64,000 bases of DNA, from positions 154,345,151 through 154,409,150 of the forward strand of contig CP136068.1 of NCBI GenBank assembly GCA_032622095.1, in the 5' to 3' direction. Shown one piece after another: positions 23,135-34,510 of this stretch. The translations under genes and the position numbers were made by a program. The notes below the pieces were generated by a model. It was not told the origin of the DNA, did not search any database, and saw nothing but the letters and a program-made list of their open reading frames with translations. Numbering within the stretch: the first letter of the stretch is position 1; each line of letters opens with the position of its first letter. Source of the DNA: Siphonodentalium dalli. Lineage: Eukaryota; Mollusca; Scaphopoda; Gadilida; Siphonodentaliidae.

Positions 23135-24145
23135 CACAAAGGATTTATACCGTTCCACACATATTTATAGAGTATTATACATATACCAGAATACAAATGT
23201 ATTCATGAATTTCCACACATTGTATAGAGTATAATACATATACCACAATACAAATGTCTTAATAACTTTCCACACATATTTGATAGATTACAATACATGT
23301 ACCAGAACACGAATGTCTTCATGACTTTCCAAACATATTTTACAGATTATAATAAATGTACCAGAACACAAAGAGTTTCGAGCCTATCCACACATAGTTG
23401 ATAGAGTATTATACATAGACCAGAACATAAATGGCCTCATGATTCTCCACACATTGTACAGCGCATAATACATCTACCAGAACACAAATGTATTCATGAC
23501 TTTCCACACATATTTTATAGAGTATTATACATATACCAGAACACAAATGTATTCATGACTTTCCACACATATTTTATAGAATATAATACATAGACCAGAA
23601 CACAAATGGCTTCACGATGTTCCAAACATTGTACAGAGCATAATACATACACCAGAACACAAATGTATTCACGACAATCCACACATTATGCAACGCATAA
23701 TACATCCACCAGAGCCAAATGTATTCATGACTTTCCACACATATGCTATAGAGTAAATAAATATACCAGAACACAAAGTTCTTCATCCCTTTACACATAT
23801 TTTGTAGCGTATAATACATATACCAGAACACAAATGCAATCATGACTTTCGACACATATTTTATAGAATATAATACATATACCAGAACACAAATGTATAC
23901 GTGACTTTCCACACATATTTGATAGAGTATAATACATATACCAGAACACAAGTCTTCATGAATTTCCACACATATTTATAGAGTATATTCATATACCAGA
24001 ACACAAAGGTCTTCATGAATTTCCACATATTGTATAGAGTACAATACATATACCAGAACACAAAGGTCTTCGTGACCGTCCACACATATTGGGTAGAGTA
24101 TAACACATACAACATAACACAAAAGGCTTCATGCCTATCCATAAA
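23135..24145. repeat. ~59 bp minisatellite, ~17 copies
   Basis: Seen: 'tttccacacatattttatag' followed by 'agtataatacatataccagaacacaaatg' recurs every 56-60 bp from about 23,140 to 24,130. Copies vary in length by a few bases. Minus-strand open frames (23,574-23,969 and 23,861-24,232) are translations of the array (a ~20-residue WYMYY…-type repeat) and not genes. Confidence 0.92.
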
Positions 24146-25249
24146 ATTTTCATAGAATTGTTTTCGTGTCTTTATTGTCATTTCTATTTTGTGAGTTTTC
24201 TCTAAATTATAAAGTATATAATATAACATCATTGTCCATTATTCGTGAAATTAGATAGTATGCTATGCGGTGTCGTGACATTTCTAAAGGCACATAGAGG
24301 CATGGCAAAACGATGTTGATTGCTTATATAAAACTGTCGAGACATCATGTTGAGGAATGGGATGTCATTTGGTTTGTGGTAATTGGTGGTGGTTAATTTC
24401 CCCGAATTGGATGGTCTGAAATAGATCCATATTTAAATGAAAAGGAAAACAAAAAAGAACACAAACAAAAACAAAATGAACACAAACAATAAAGAATAAC
24501 CACCACACGCATGTCAACAAAAAAAAACGATTAGGGCCCCACATTGTAAAATGTACGATTTAAGGTTCAATGCCAGGCGGGTCGGATGGATGAAGGTTTA
24601 ATCAGTATAACCTTGGTACCCTTCATGTCTACGAGCACAGTTGTGCAGACCTGAACACATCGGGGTTTATGCCTTTCCACACATATTGTATAGAGTTGTG
24701 GTTGATATTTCCATTGTTTCTCTAGATTATAAATTATGTAATATTTTATGAGAATCATCTTATCTCTTAGTGCCATATGTTCGATCCCCTTTGATCAACA
24801 CATTGCGATTTGAAGTAAAGTTTCGATGGTGTAATTATAAGCAATCAACGTCGTTTCTGATGAATTATCTGACCGATGATCCAGTAAATAAATAAAACTA
24901 GAAAAAAACAGTACAAACAATGAATCGAAAATCAAGATAAAACACGCAGGGGGGGGGGGGGGACTGCATTGCTAAATGTACAATTAAATGTCCAGTAGCC
25001 AAATGGGTCAGATAAATGAAATTTGAATAAGTTTAACAAGAGTTATTGTTGATATTTTCATTGTTATTTCTATTTTGTGAGTGTTCTCTTGATTATGAAT
25101 TATATAATATAATGTTTTGAATATCCTTATCTTGTACAGCTTTGACCATTTTCAATGCAGGTGTTTTTCAATAAATATAACGATATTCACAATAGTGAGC
25201 TGAAAATAAATTAATGTCGTTTTAGAATTCAATGCATCTCTGACCAACC
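24146..25249. repeat. Degenerate repeat copies with CTCTAGATTATAAATTATATAATAT motif
   Basis: Seen: 'tttctattttgtgag' then 'ttctctaaattataaa' (24,180), 'ttctctagattataaatt' (24,720), 'ttctcttgattatgaatt' (25,085) and 'tttctctaggttataaat' (26,295) recur with shared flanks. 'gtgtcgtgacatttctaaagg' at 24,268 pairs with 'gcatcgtgacacttctatac' at 25,734. A 14-base G-run lies near 24,950. No gene. Confidence 0.55.
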
Positions 25250-25660
25250 CTGAGTTTAGTGTGCCTGTCATTTGCAGAATGAGGTCCACAGATTCTGAAT
25301 TTACTGGCGCTATCCCGCAGATTCACCATCTGGGAATCTCATTCTGCTTAGGCCTCATCTGCTATTGGAGACATATACTCAGAATGAAGTTCCCAAATGG
25401 TGAACAGTGTGATGTAAACCCATTGGGAACCTCGATTATGCAATGTGTCGTCTGCCAATTTGGGGATATAGAGAAACTAAACTAAAAAAGAATTAATCTG
25501 TGCGAATAAGTTTCTATAGAAATGTGATAATAAATAAACTTTCCAGAGAAGATGAGGCCTAAGAAGAATGATGCCACCAAAGGGTGAATTTAAAGATACC
25601 AGTCACTACATTCACCCTCTGGGGACCTCATTCTGCAAATGACAGGCACACTAAACTCAG
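25250..25660. mobile_element. 411 bp inverted-repeat element (GTGTGCCTGTCATTTGC family), copy 1
   Basis: Seen: the left arm CTGAGTTTAGTGTGCCTGTC continues as 'atttgcagaatgaggtcc'. The right arm is its reverse complement, ending GGCACACTAAACTCAG. The interior contains further shuffled inverted pieces ('attcaccatctgggaatctcattctgc'). The core is shared with 52,772-53,026, but the outermost 9 bp are specific to this copy. No coding capacity. Confidence 0.75.
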
Positions 25661-26867
25661 TCTTGCTCTGAGCTTATAAAAATGCCAGATTCCAAAACAG
25701 AATACTTGGTATAATTATACAGTATGCTTGTCGGCATCGTGACACTTCTATACGCACAGAGATGCATAAAACGGCAGTTATTGCATATATGAAACGAATT
25801 GACTATCGAGCCATGGAATTTTGGATAGTGTTATTGATCAAGGAAAAAATAAAAAACAAAATAACCCCACAAAAAAATCCTATATGCACAAATACCAACA
25901 GGTGATCCACATTTCTAAACGTACCATGTAAGGTCCAGTTTTCAATTGTGCTCAATCAATGAGTTTGAATGAGAATAAAATTGTTACCGTTCAGTGAGAA
26001 GAGAACACTGTCACATCAATTGAATGGTTTAATTATCGCCTAACAACGGCTATCCGAAAGTACGAGCGGTTATATCACAAAAACACGAAACATATTTTAT
26101 ATTTGAGTCAAAAATCCTAAAACTGTTTGGTTGTCTGAATTGGCTGGCGAATTGATAAAGTATAAATCATTATAACATTGGCGCCGTGAATTTCTAAGTG
26201 TAGAATAAACCACCAGCATAGATGCCCTTTGGGCATCTTCACAATATTTTATTGAGATATTGTTGTTGTTCACATTTGCATTGTCATTTATATTTGTGAG
26301 TTTCTCTAGGTTATAAATTTTATATGATGTTATGAGTATCATCTACGTATCTGTAATGGAAATCATACAGACAACTGAGACAGGTTGGATCGTCTTCGGT
26401 GAAAGTGGTGGAATCACTTAACCGCGTTGAGATGGATATTAATCGCTCCTGTGCATTATGACCTATATGACACAATAATATATTAGCTTGTCCACACATG
26501 TAATCGAAGCTGTGCATGCGTTACTTTTGCAGCACATTATTACTCAAAATTTCGAAATGTTAATAACACTATCGTACAATCAGATTACGTACAATTAAAA
26601 AGGGATTGCAAAAATAGGCAAGGAAATGAAAACAAAATAGAAAGACAAATCAATATGAGGAGCCACCCGTTCTGAGTTCTGGGCAATTGTTGCACGAACC
26701 AATGTTTCCAAGTCTATAAATTGACCTTCTGGTGGTGGTAGTCTATGCTGGAGTTGTGTATCGAGGCGGCTTCAGGCCCTCTTTCGCATTCAGGTTGGGA
26801 AGAAAAGCAATCACCCAAACATGAGTTGGGAATATGGACAGTTTGCTGGATACTAACGTAACACCGT
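25661..26867. repeat. Further degenerate copies of the 22.9-25.2 kb repeat; no gene
   Basis: 25,715-25,800 and 25,920-26,345 carry third and fourth versions of motifs described at 24,146-25,249. 26,350-26,867 shows nothing recognisable. Confidence 0.4.
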
Positions 26868-27281
26868 TGCTCATGTTAGTCATATTATTAACCAATCCCG
26901 TATATGCAAGCCGTGCCTCAACAACGTGAAATGAAGACTAGATATCAGTTATATGTGACAAAATGATATGCCACCATATCTTCCATGCCAAGTATATTCC
27001 AGAGGACTTAGTCTATCGCACCAATGTAATATGGCCACAATCAAATTGATGTGTGGCCAATATCAAATGTGGCCAATATAAAATGCGGCGTCTCAATTTG
27101 CCAATTTGATCACTAAACATTTTTCGTCCACCTTCAATACACCGTGGCTCATGTTACAGTCATATAATTAACCAATCCCGTAAATGCAAGTCGTGTCTCA
27201 ACAACGTGAAATGAAGACTAGATATCAGTTATATGTGACAAAATGATATGCCACCATATCTTCCATGCCAAGTATATTCCA
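26868..27281 (+). repeat. Local duplication A-B-A'
   Basis: Seen: a ~130 bp segment ('gctcatgttagtcatat…accaatcccg…ccatgccaagtatattcca') at 26,868-27,001 is repeated, nearly identical, at 27,146-27,281. Between them 27,020-27,143 ('accaatgtaatatggccaca…cgtccaccttcaatac') is a copy of 28,049-28,173. Interpretation: a nested or tandem rearrangement of dispersed repeats. Confidence 0.8.
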
Positions 27282-27319
27282 AAAATAATACAATTCGATG
27301 TACCATCAAAGGCAATTGC

Positions 27320-27796
27320 TTAAAGGTACTCAACCCGTAAAGAGGGTCCCCATCTCAACAGATTCCAACAACAACAATCCGATCAGAGGGTCCTATATTA
27401 CTATTTCTTTGGCTTTGGGGGTAAAAAATATTTGATTCGAGTCGAGGAACCCATCAAACAAAGCTCAGAGTTATTAGATATTGATTTTTCAAATTTGTTA
27501 TGTTCTCGAGATGAGTACTAATAACTGCCGTAATCTGCTCTGGATGTGTACTCCAAATCTATTCAAACAGACAAGGATGAATAACTCTAAAATCAAGTGG
27601 TAATTTTAACGCAATTTTGACTGAGTTCTGGGCCAGATAGTATTCCCGATAATGAAAAATAATAGATTTCTAAAATCGATATCTAACAAATCTGAGCTTT
27701 GATGGGTGACTTCCTCGACTCGAATCAAATATTTTTGACCCCCGAAGCCATTGAAATAGTAATTGAGAGGAGTTTTATCGGGTTGAGTACCTTTAA
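27320..27796. mobile_element. TTAA-flanked 477 bp MITE (AAAGGTACTCAAYCC family), copy 1
   Basis: Seen: starts TTAAAGGTACTCAACCCG and ends GGGTTGAGTACCTTTAA. The two halves also share inverted inner pieces ('tactatttctttggcttt' against 'aagccattgaaatagta'; 'attcgagtcgagg' against 'cctcgactcgaat'), so the whole element can fold back. Copies: 36,752-37,239, 53,975-54,264 and a degenerate one at 52,262-52,612. No transposase. Class with TTAA target (piggyBac- or Kolobok-like). Confidence 0.88.
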
Positions 27797-28048
27797 TGGT
27801 TATTCCCATTTCTAAAGAAACAGAATTTGATGCAATATAACTCCTCAGAGTAAAATCCATACACACTCTTAATTTATTTAGTGTATTAGACATACTGCAC
27901 AGAGGATGTCAAGTGTACAACCAAGTGATAGTCACAAGTATATCATCATATCTTTCACTGTGTCAGTGCTGTCGTAATGTGATAATTGGATGTGTTGCAT
28001 GATGTATTACATGTGTATATGTTTACTTTTTTATAATTGACGACAAGA

Positions 28049-28173
28049 GGACCAATGTAATAAGGCCACAATCAAATTGATGTGTGGCCAATATCAAATG
28101 CGGCCAATATCAAATGCGGCATCCCAATTAGGCCAATTTGATCAATGAACATTTTTCGTCCACCTTCAATACA
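28049..28173 (+). repeat. Second copy of segment B (27,020-27,143)
   Basis: 'accaatgtaataaggccaca', 'gatgtgtggccaatatcaaa' and 'cgtccaccttcaatac' match 27,020-27,143 with a few changes and a slightly different number of 'ggccaatatcaaatg' units. Confidence 0.8.
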
Positions 28174-30581
28174 GTCGGCATATAGTTCGGCAACGTTTCT
28201 ATTTGCATTCCATTGACATGGATCAATTCTTACTTTTTCTATTTTAATCTTTACCATTGATATTAGGTTTTCCTTGTGGTATTAATTTGGTACGGTATTT
28301 TGCAAAATATGACATAGGGGAATAAGAACCGAACCGTCTTGATAGTTGTCTCAATATGTCACATGTCTCGAGCTCACAGAGTTTCATTATGTAACCAATT
28401 GAGTAAGTTATCTTGGCAAAAATATGCATTTAACATCAGGAGGAAAACCAGACCCACCAGTTCTATTCTATTCAGAAACAGATAAATTGTGGCCGAACGA
28501 TTTGAAATTAGAGCAATTCACAAATACATCATGTATTTTAAGTAACTAATGCATTGTCTTTATATGTACTGTCTTTCGTTACGACCGAGTACATGACCGA
28601 CTGCGAGGAATTGGATACTCGTAATGTGCGTTGTATACAGAAGAGTAAACATCGACAAGTATTAGCAACGGTTGTAAAGAAAGATACAGTGTTGCTCAGT
28701 GCTGAAAAATGAAATATCTACACAGAGTATGACCCAGTATTAAACTTATTTTTATCATGCGAATAATCTGGTTTCATATATACCAAATTACGACCTGGTT
28801 GGGGTCTATATTAATAGGTAGTTCATTGGCTACATGGGCTGAGAGATCAAGGCAGATAACGGAAATAAGCTGTGAGCGTTTTTCTGAATTCCAGCAACAT
28901 CTTATCAGTTTGACGGTTGCACGTTGAGTGTTTCAATATATCTTGAGAAAACGAAAATCTGAAAAATATTAGGCCTGATTTGTGTTTTGGTCATATCTCT
29001 TTATGTCTGTTCTATCAAACAGACTCTCGAATTAACTGTCTGAAATTAACCAGATTTGACCAAAAACTATTGGATTACTTTTAGCAAATTATTTTATTTG
29101 TAATCAAATTTATCAACTCAAAAATTATTTATATTCTAATTGTAATCATCTAATTTAAAACAAGTATTTGCAGTTTGATCAAATGCGTTGGGCCTGTAAT
29201 AGTTAACAAGTAAAAGGTATCCACCTGGCCACGTGACTAAATATAGCGGACAATTAACTGAACGTGTGTAGACTTGTTCTCGCCCTAATGTATTTGTTGT
29301 CACAATATTATTTGAGATGTTCTTGTGTTTTTGTTGTGAGAAAATATATACGATTATACAATATTCTGTAGGATCAAACGTTATGGAGAAATCTTGAATA
29401 ACTAGGGAATATTACCAAAGCACGTGATATTTCCAGTTAGGTGGAATGTTTTTGAATATGACTCATCCGATTGTACAACATAAAATTACTATTTGGACGT
29501 TTTATGTACAAGAACATCGAGGTAAAAAACACATGAGCCAATGCATTTGGAGTTTTGGATAGTCATTTATGAATACTCTAATATTCATTTTACCATAATT
29601 TTATCTCTTAATATTATTGTTCCTAAAACACCCAAATGGTAATTTCATGTTGTAGAATCGGATGCGGCAAATTGGCTTGTTAATATCTTTCTTCCGCATT
29701 AAAATTAATAAGATGCCTCTAAGGTGACAATTTTCCACTCCCACATAAATTTCAGCACCGCACAGTTGGGATTTCAATATTTTAATTATTATTATTATCT
29801 CAAAACGCCTAATGCCACCTAAATACAAGTGAATGCATAGTAAACTAGACACAACTTCCAGATATAGGTACTATTTAAAGGAAGATAATCCATGAGTAAG
29901 AATTATGGGTCATTTTTATGAGAAAAACTATTTCTAAAAACTAAATTAAACTAAACTTAAGTTAATTCCTTATCAAAACAATAAAGCATATGAGAACTCA
30001 TATTGTTATACAGTATGTTCACTTGTTCGTTAGTTCAAGTATATTCAATTATGTTGATTGAAGTTTGTTTGAATCTCCCGATAAGCCCTATGTGCACCTT
30101 TTGGATGACTTGTACGAATTGAAAGGAAAGTTAAGCAGCGGACAAATGCGCTTGTTATTATCTTTGTTCCACATTAAAACTAGTAAGATTTTTGGGTGGT
30201 AAATGGATATGAACACCTCTTAGAATAATTAAGGACTTACTTTTGCGAAACCTTATACAATTGACACATGTGTGTTATCGATACGCATACTGACATAAGA
30301 GTTTAGCGCAATGATACCGACCAATCCTATTATGTTTTCTAGAATACAATTGTGATATTCAATTTGTGTTGGGTTATTTAGTGTTGACTGAGATAAACAT
30401 GGGTGATAAGGGTGGTAGAACAAGTTTGTCAACATGGAAATACATTTAAAATGGAATCTTTTTTCTCTTGTATTTACATCATCTTTGATGGTAAAAAGGA
30501 AATTAAATATAATTTGTTTTAACCCCATCCGTTTCGAGATCATTTTTAAGGCTAAAATGATTATGTGATAAAAAGGATCCA
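28174..30581. other. Gene-free interval
   Basis: No coding exon or RNA gene recognised. A weak direct similarity links 29,660-29,720 ('gcggcaaattggcttgttaatatctttcttccgcattaaaa') and 30,140-30,190 ('gcggacaaatgcgcttgttattatctttgttccacattaaaa'), a diverged dispersed repeat. Confidence 0.45.
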
Positions 30582-30710
30582 AATTCGTCGCAATTTTATA
30601 CGATATTTCTTAACCTCGTTCACTAAATTCGATTCGAGCCTCGCTAAGCTCGCCTCGAATCGAATTTACTGTACTCGGTTAATAAATTTCGTATAAAATT
30701 GCGACGAATT
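30582..30710. mobile_element. 129 bp palindromic foldback element
   Basis: Seen: the left arm AATTCGTCGCAATTTTATAC and the right arm GTATAAAATTGCGACGAATT are perfect inverted copies (30,582 and 30,710 are the outer ends). The centre 'attcgattcgagcc…cctcgaatcgaat' is a second inverted pair. Typical short foldback MITE. Confidence 0.75.
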
Positions 30711-31020
30711 AGAGATCTCTATCTATTGTTCCATGAATTTGTTTGCGATGTTTGTTTTAACAAAGTTTATGATTGTTCACATGTATCCACTGCTTTTATG
30801 TGTGCGTTGTTTTTAACAGAGCTCTGGAACTCTGCGTACATTAATATTTGGTAGCAAACATTGCTTCTGTTGACCTTATTGTTAACTTTAGTTTTAACAT
30901 ACATGATGTATACCATCACACACAAAGAACAGAATTAAATGTAATTACATATCCGAGTTACAGCAAAAACAAGACAAAACAACTGCAGTATAATCTCGCA
31001 AACCACACTAGGCAAAAGTA

Positions 31021-31230
31021 GTTGAGCTATGGTGGGTAGTGTGGATTAATCTCAAACTAAGTGTGTTGTACTATGGTTGCTAGTGGGGATCAATATCAAA
31101 TAAGTATGTTGAGCTATGGTGGGTAGTGTGGATTAATATCAAACTAAGTCCGTTGGCAATAACACGTCCGATTTTGTGGTGGTGAGCGATGGTGGGTAGC
31201 TATAGTGTTTTTTTTAATATCAAATTAAGT
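31021..31230 (+). repeat. ~44 bp tandem repeat, ~4 copies
   Basis: 'gttgagctatggtgggtagt' or a variant starts at 31,021, 31,065 and 31,108, with a more diverged copy near 31,180. Each carries 'ggattaatatcaaactaag'. Confidence 0.8.
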
Positions 31231-32759
31231 CCGTTTGCGATAACACATTCTATTTTTTATTTGACCGATGTAGAAATTTATTAAATACACAATTTAATTT
31301 ACCGACTGTGAGGCTGGCGAATACCTTCATGCATTTGATTGAACGATAACAGAACCAAGTTCCCTTTCGATCGTCATCATATATGGTGTCGTAGCTGTAT
31401 GGACGCTATTGAGAAAATAGCTGAAGTACTTTGACACTTGAAGACAGTATCATCTGATGATTCACCCGAATGCATTCATGTTTCCAGACTTCAAGTTGCA
31501 AAAATTACCATTGGAACATCGCTCCAAGGGTTTTATGTCTCCGTCGAGGCACCAGTAATTTTAAAATTCGCGCCGGTGATCTCGATTGTCACAGCGCGAG
31601 ATTTTGAGAGAAGCTACCGCTTCACAACTTCACCTGCGAGCTTCCAACAAGAAAGCTGATGCAAGATGGTGCAATACTATTGGTAAATATATATTTCTTT
31701 CACAACGTTATAGATTGTTATTAAATCATTAACCATCGTAAAGTTTTACGAGTATTTAGTCAGTCTAAATAAACTTCCAGCAAATTATAGTTTCCACTTG
31801 CGGAACTATATCTTATACTGCGTAGGAATACGCTAATTAACAACTGCGCACTTTCTTTCTATCTCCGATCTTCAAGGTGTGCAGTTCACAATTTATAAAC
31901 TCCTAAACTTTTTCCCGCCACCACCCTTCGACCACCTTCATTCCATGCTCCTAGATAAGCCTTACAATTACGGATGTGTCAATGGGAAAGTTTTCATTGT
32001 CAAGGTTCACATTTTTAATCTTTAGGTTATCGCATCCACATAAACTCCAGATGTACATCACGGTTTATATTAGTCTGGCCCTCACGAGCCGTCATTTCTT
32101 TCCCATTGATATACCTATTTTTTCATTTAACCGGGTGACTGGTCGGTATTTTGTACTTAAGTCTCAGACCTTCCCTTCAAACCAGATTTCATCTATTTCT
32201 GGTTTCACCTTTGAAACTACCGGTACTGATACTGGTTTTTATCATTATACCTTAACTCACCGCCGACTCGTTACCCGGTTATTTCATTTTAATTTCATTA
32301 AAGTTGTTTCAGCGTCTTTGAACCCACTGTTCATATGTTTTTTAACATTTATTTGGCTACCTTATCTTATTTATTATGTGAACCATACATACATATTTTT
32401 GTTATATAAAGGTAGTCCACATCTGCCATAGATCTTGATTAACCCTTTACGCCTAGCCGGGGAGATAAATGTAATATCTTATCATTATATATTTTACGGA
32501 AATAGAGAAACAAAAAGTTGTGACAACTATGTATAAACTACACCTATCTATACAGATACATTTTATTTTGTTAATGATAAATTAACAAAACAAATATGTT
32601 TGTCCCTCTAAAACATAGACACTGTATGAAATAAATATACATAACATTCAATATCTACTAAGATAGTGATTTTCAGATGGTACTTCTCGTTCCATCCAAG
32701 TAAGTCATACGAAAGTAAAACGGGTCTCATAACAATGGTCTGGCGACCTGAGTACATAT
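31231..32759. other. Gene-free interval; one long but unconvincing open frame
   Basis: The longest open frame in the window (31,976-32,431, +, 151 codons) lies here. It is rich in Phe, Tyr, Leu and Ser, with no recognisable domain, no conserved motif and no splice context. 'gattaaccctttacgcc' at 32,438 resembles the terminus of the neighbouring TTAA element. Confidence 0.4.
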
Positions 32760-33138
32760 TTAACCCTTTCGTTACTAAATACTCACTGACGAGTGGTTCC
32801 TTTCGGAAATGTTCATATAATAAATTCAATAAACGGCCACATGTCGTGTGTTGAACTTATTATATGAACAGTCAGCCTGTTCTCTTGAAAATAATCTCAT
32901 ATTGAAATTATCAAGAAAAATACAAGTAAGCCCATATTAGCATTATCTGATTCTATGTTATGCTCTATATAGACATAACTCAGCTTACCAGAGTACACTC
33001 TTTCTAATTTGTTTTCACTCTGGCCCGCGCCATAACACGTAATAACTTGTATAAGTCCACTATGGGCTTATTTAATAATCAAACACAGTGTACACTTATA
33101 ATTAAATGGGAGAATCCATTCAGTTTTGAAAGGGTTAA
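32760..33138. mobile_element. TTAA-flanked 379 bp MITE (TTAACCCTTTC family)
   Basis: Seen: begins TTAACCCTTTCGTTAC and ends TTTTGAAAGGGTTAA, giving ~11 bp TIRs with TTAA. Inside, 'tgttcatataataaattcaa' and 'ttgaacttattatatgaaca' form a second inverted pair. Diverged pieces of the same family occur at 21,655-21,770 (left half) and 18,975-19,060 (interior 'ctatggcccgcgtc'). Confidence 0.75.
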
Positions 33139-34043
33139 ACGATAAGACACGTGACTACGTCCCGTTCTGGTTGAAGACGAAGGGAACTTGCTTCTGAAAA
33201 ATAGTAAGAGGAAAGAATGATGTATTGTATTTCAGTGTTATTGTTATCGCATGTTATTGACATTGTGCTAAATAATTGAAGTGTTGTGAAATCTGTTTTG
33301 TTTTTAAATAAACATTTCTCTGAAATTTATAATGTGTTCCCAGTGTCGTCATAGTTAATCACACGAAGAGTTATGGTCCGATAGACAATATCGTAATAAT
33401 GCCTGTTCAGATTGGGCACCAACATAATCAGATAATTTTCAGCATATCAGGCAAAGTAAAATGACAAATGCTTATAACCACAATCGTTCGAATCAAACAA
33501 ATATCGCGAAAATCCACAAAATCATTTATAATTGCATGATATGTCGATTACGGTCACAAACGTTTAGAATTGAGAACGGTCTATAGTATCTACCGCTTTT
33601 GTGCGATGAAGCATGACCACTCATTACAAGAGATGATAAGTGGACTTTTTTTCTAGACTGATAACTATTCAAAACGTATTAAATATCCTCTTTTGAAAGT
33701 CAAATATGGCCACCAAAACATCCCATTAATCAACCCATTGGTTAGATCCAATTATTATCTGGCATAGAAACCGTACATACTACATAGTTTGGTTACATGG
33801 TGCCGAATCAAAACGTACATAGTGTGGTTACTTGGCGTCGATTCAGACCGTGCATAGTGTGGTTACATATCAAACAATACATCTTCAAATATACAGTACA
33901 GTACAGAAATGTGTGTCATAAGGGAGTATTATTAGGTGTATTTTGGACTTTAATCTGCAATTTCTCAAATTGTGCCCAATCGGATAGGACACCTTTAAGT
34001 TACGGGACGCGAACTCCAGTATGCCTAAGTAAATAAGTAAATG
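33139..34043. other. Gene-free interval with a short ~38 bp tandem repeat
   Basis: At about 33,780-33,875 'acatagtttggttacatgg…', 'acatagtgtggttacttggcg' and 'gcatagtgtggttacat' repeat ~2.5 times. Nothing else recognised. Confidence 0.5.
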
Positions 34044-34510
34044 CCCAGATAGCACACACACGTTGGGCCAACGTTGGGCCAACGTCATTTCTATCGTTGG
34101 GCCAACGTTGGAATCCAACGTTGGGCCAACTATGGCTGTTGCCGCTGGCTCGGCGTCGGCTCGACGTCGGATCCCGAGCCGACGTTGGCGCGCCGTCGGG
34201 CACCCGACGTTGAAACGACGTCGAACCAACGGTGTATTCTACTATTAATACGACGTTGGGCCAACGTTGGCCCAACGTATTAATGGTATAATATACCGCT
34301 GGTTAGACGTCGTTTCAACGTCGGGTGCCCGACGGCGCCGAAATGTCGGCTCGACGTCGAACCACCGTCGAGTCGACGACGGGATCCGACGTCGAACCAA
34401 CGCCGAGTCAGCGGCAACAGCCATAGTTGGCCCAACGTTGGATTCCAACCTTGGCCCAACGATAGAAATGACGTTGGCCCAACGTTGGCCCAACGTTGGC
34501 CCAACGATAG
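34044..34510. mobile_element. CCAACGTTGG-rich near-perfect palindrome, ~200 bp arms
   Basis: Seen: opens with CCCAGATAGCAC, then iterates GTTGGGCCAACG. The arm at ~34,059-34,250 is the near-perfect reverse complement of ~34,300-34,505, including 'ggctgttgccgctg' against 'cagcggcaacagcc' and CGTCGGATCCCG against CGGGATCCGACG. The ~50 bp centre is itself palindromic. GC-rich and full of CG dinucleotides, unlike its AT-rich surroundings. Open frames on both strands are a by-product of the symmetry. The same motif type bounds the element at 42,078-45,548. Confidence 0.85.

Noticed and set aside
23574-24232. Two minus-strand open frames of 131 and 123 codons
   Set aside because: They are translations of the 59 bp minisatellite; the repeated aromatic peptide is a by-product.
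27606-27893. 95-codon minus-strand frame
   Set aside because: Mostly inside the TTAA element 27,320-27,796. A related frame in the copy at 36,752-37,239 is not conserved as coding and has no known domain.
31976-32431. Longest open frame in the window (151 codons, +)
   Set aside because: No recognisable domain, composition follows local AT-richness, no splice context and no homolog that I recognise. One such length in 64 kb of AT-rich DNA can occur by chance.
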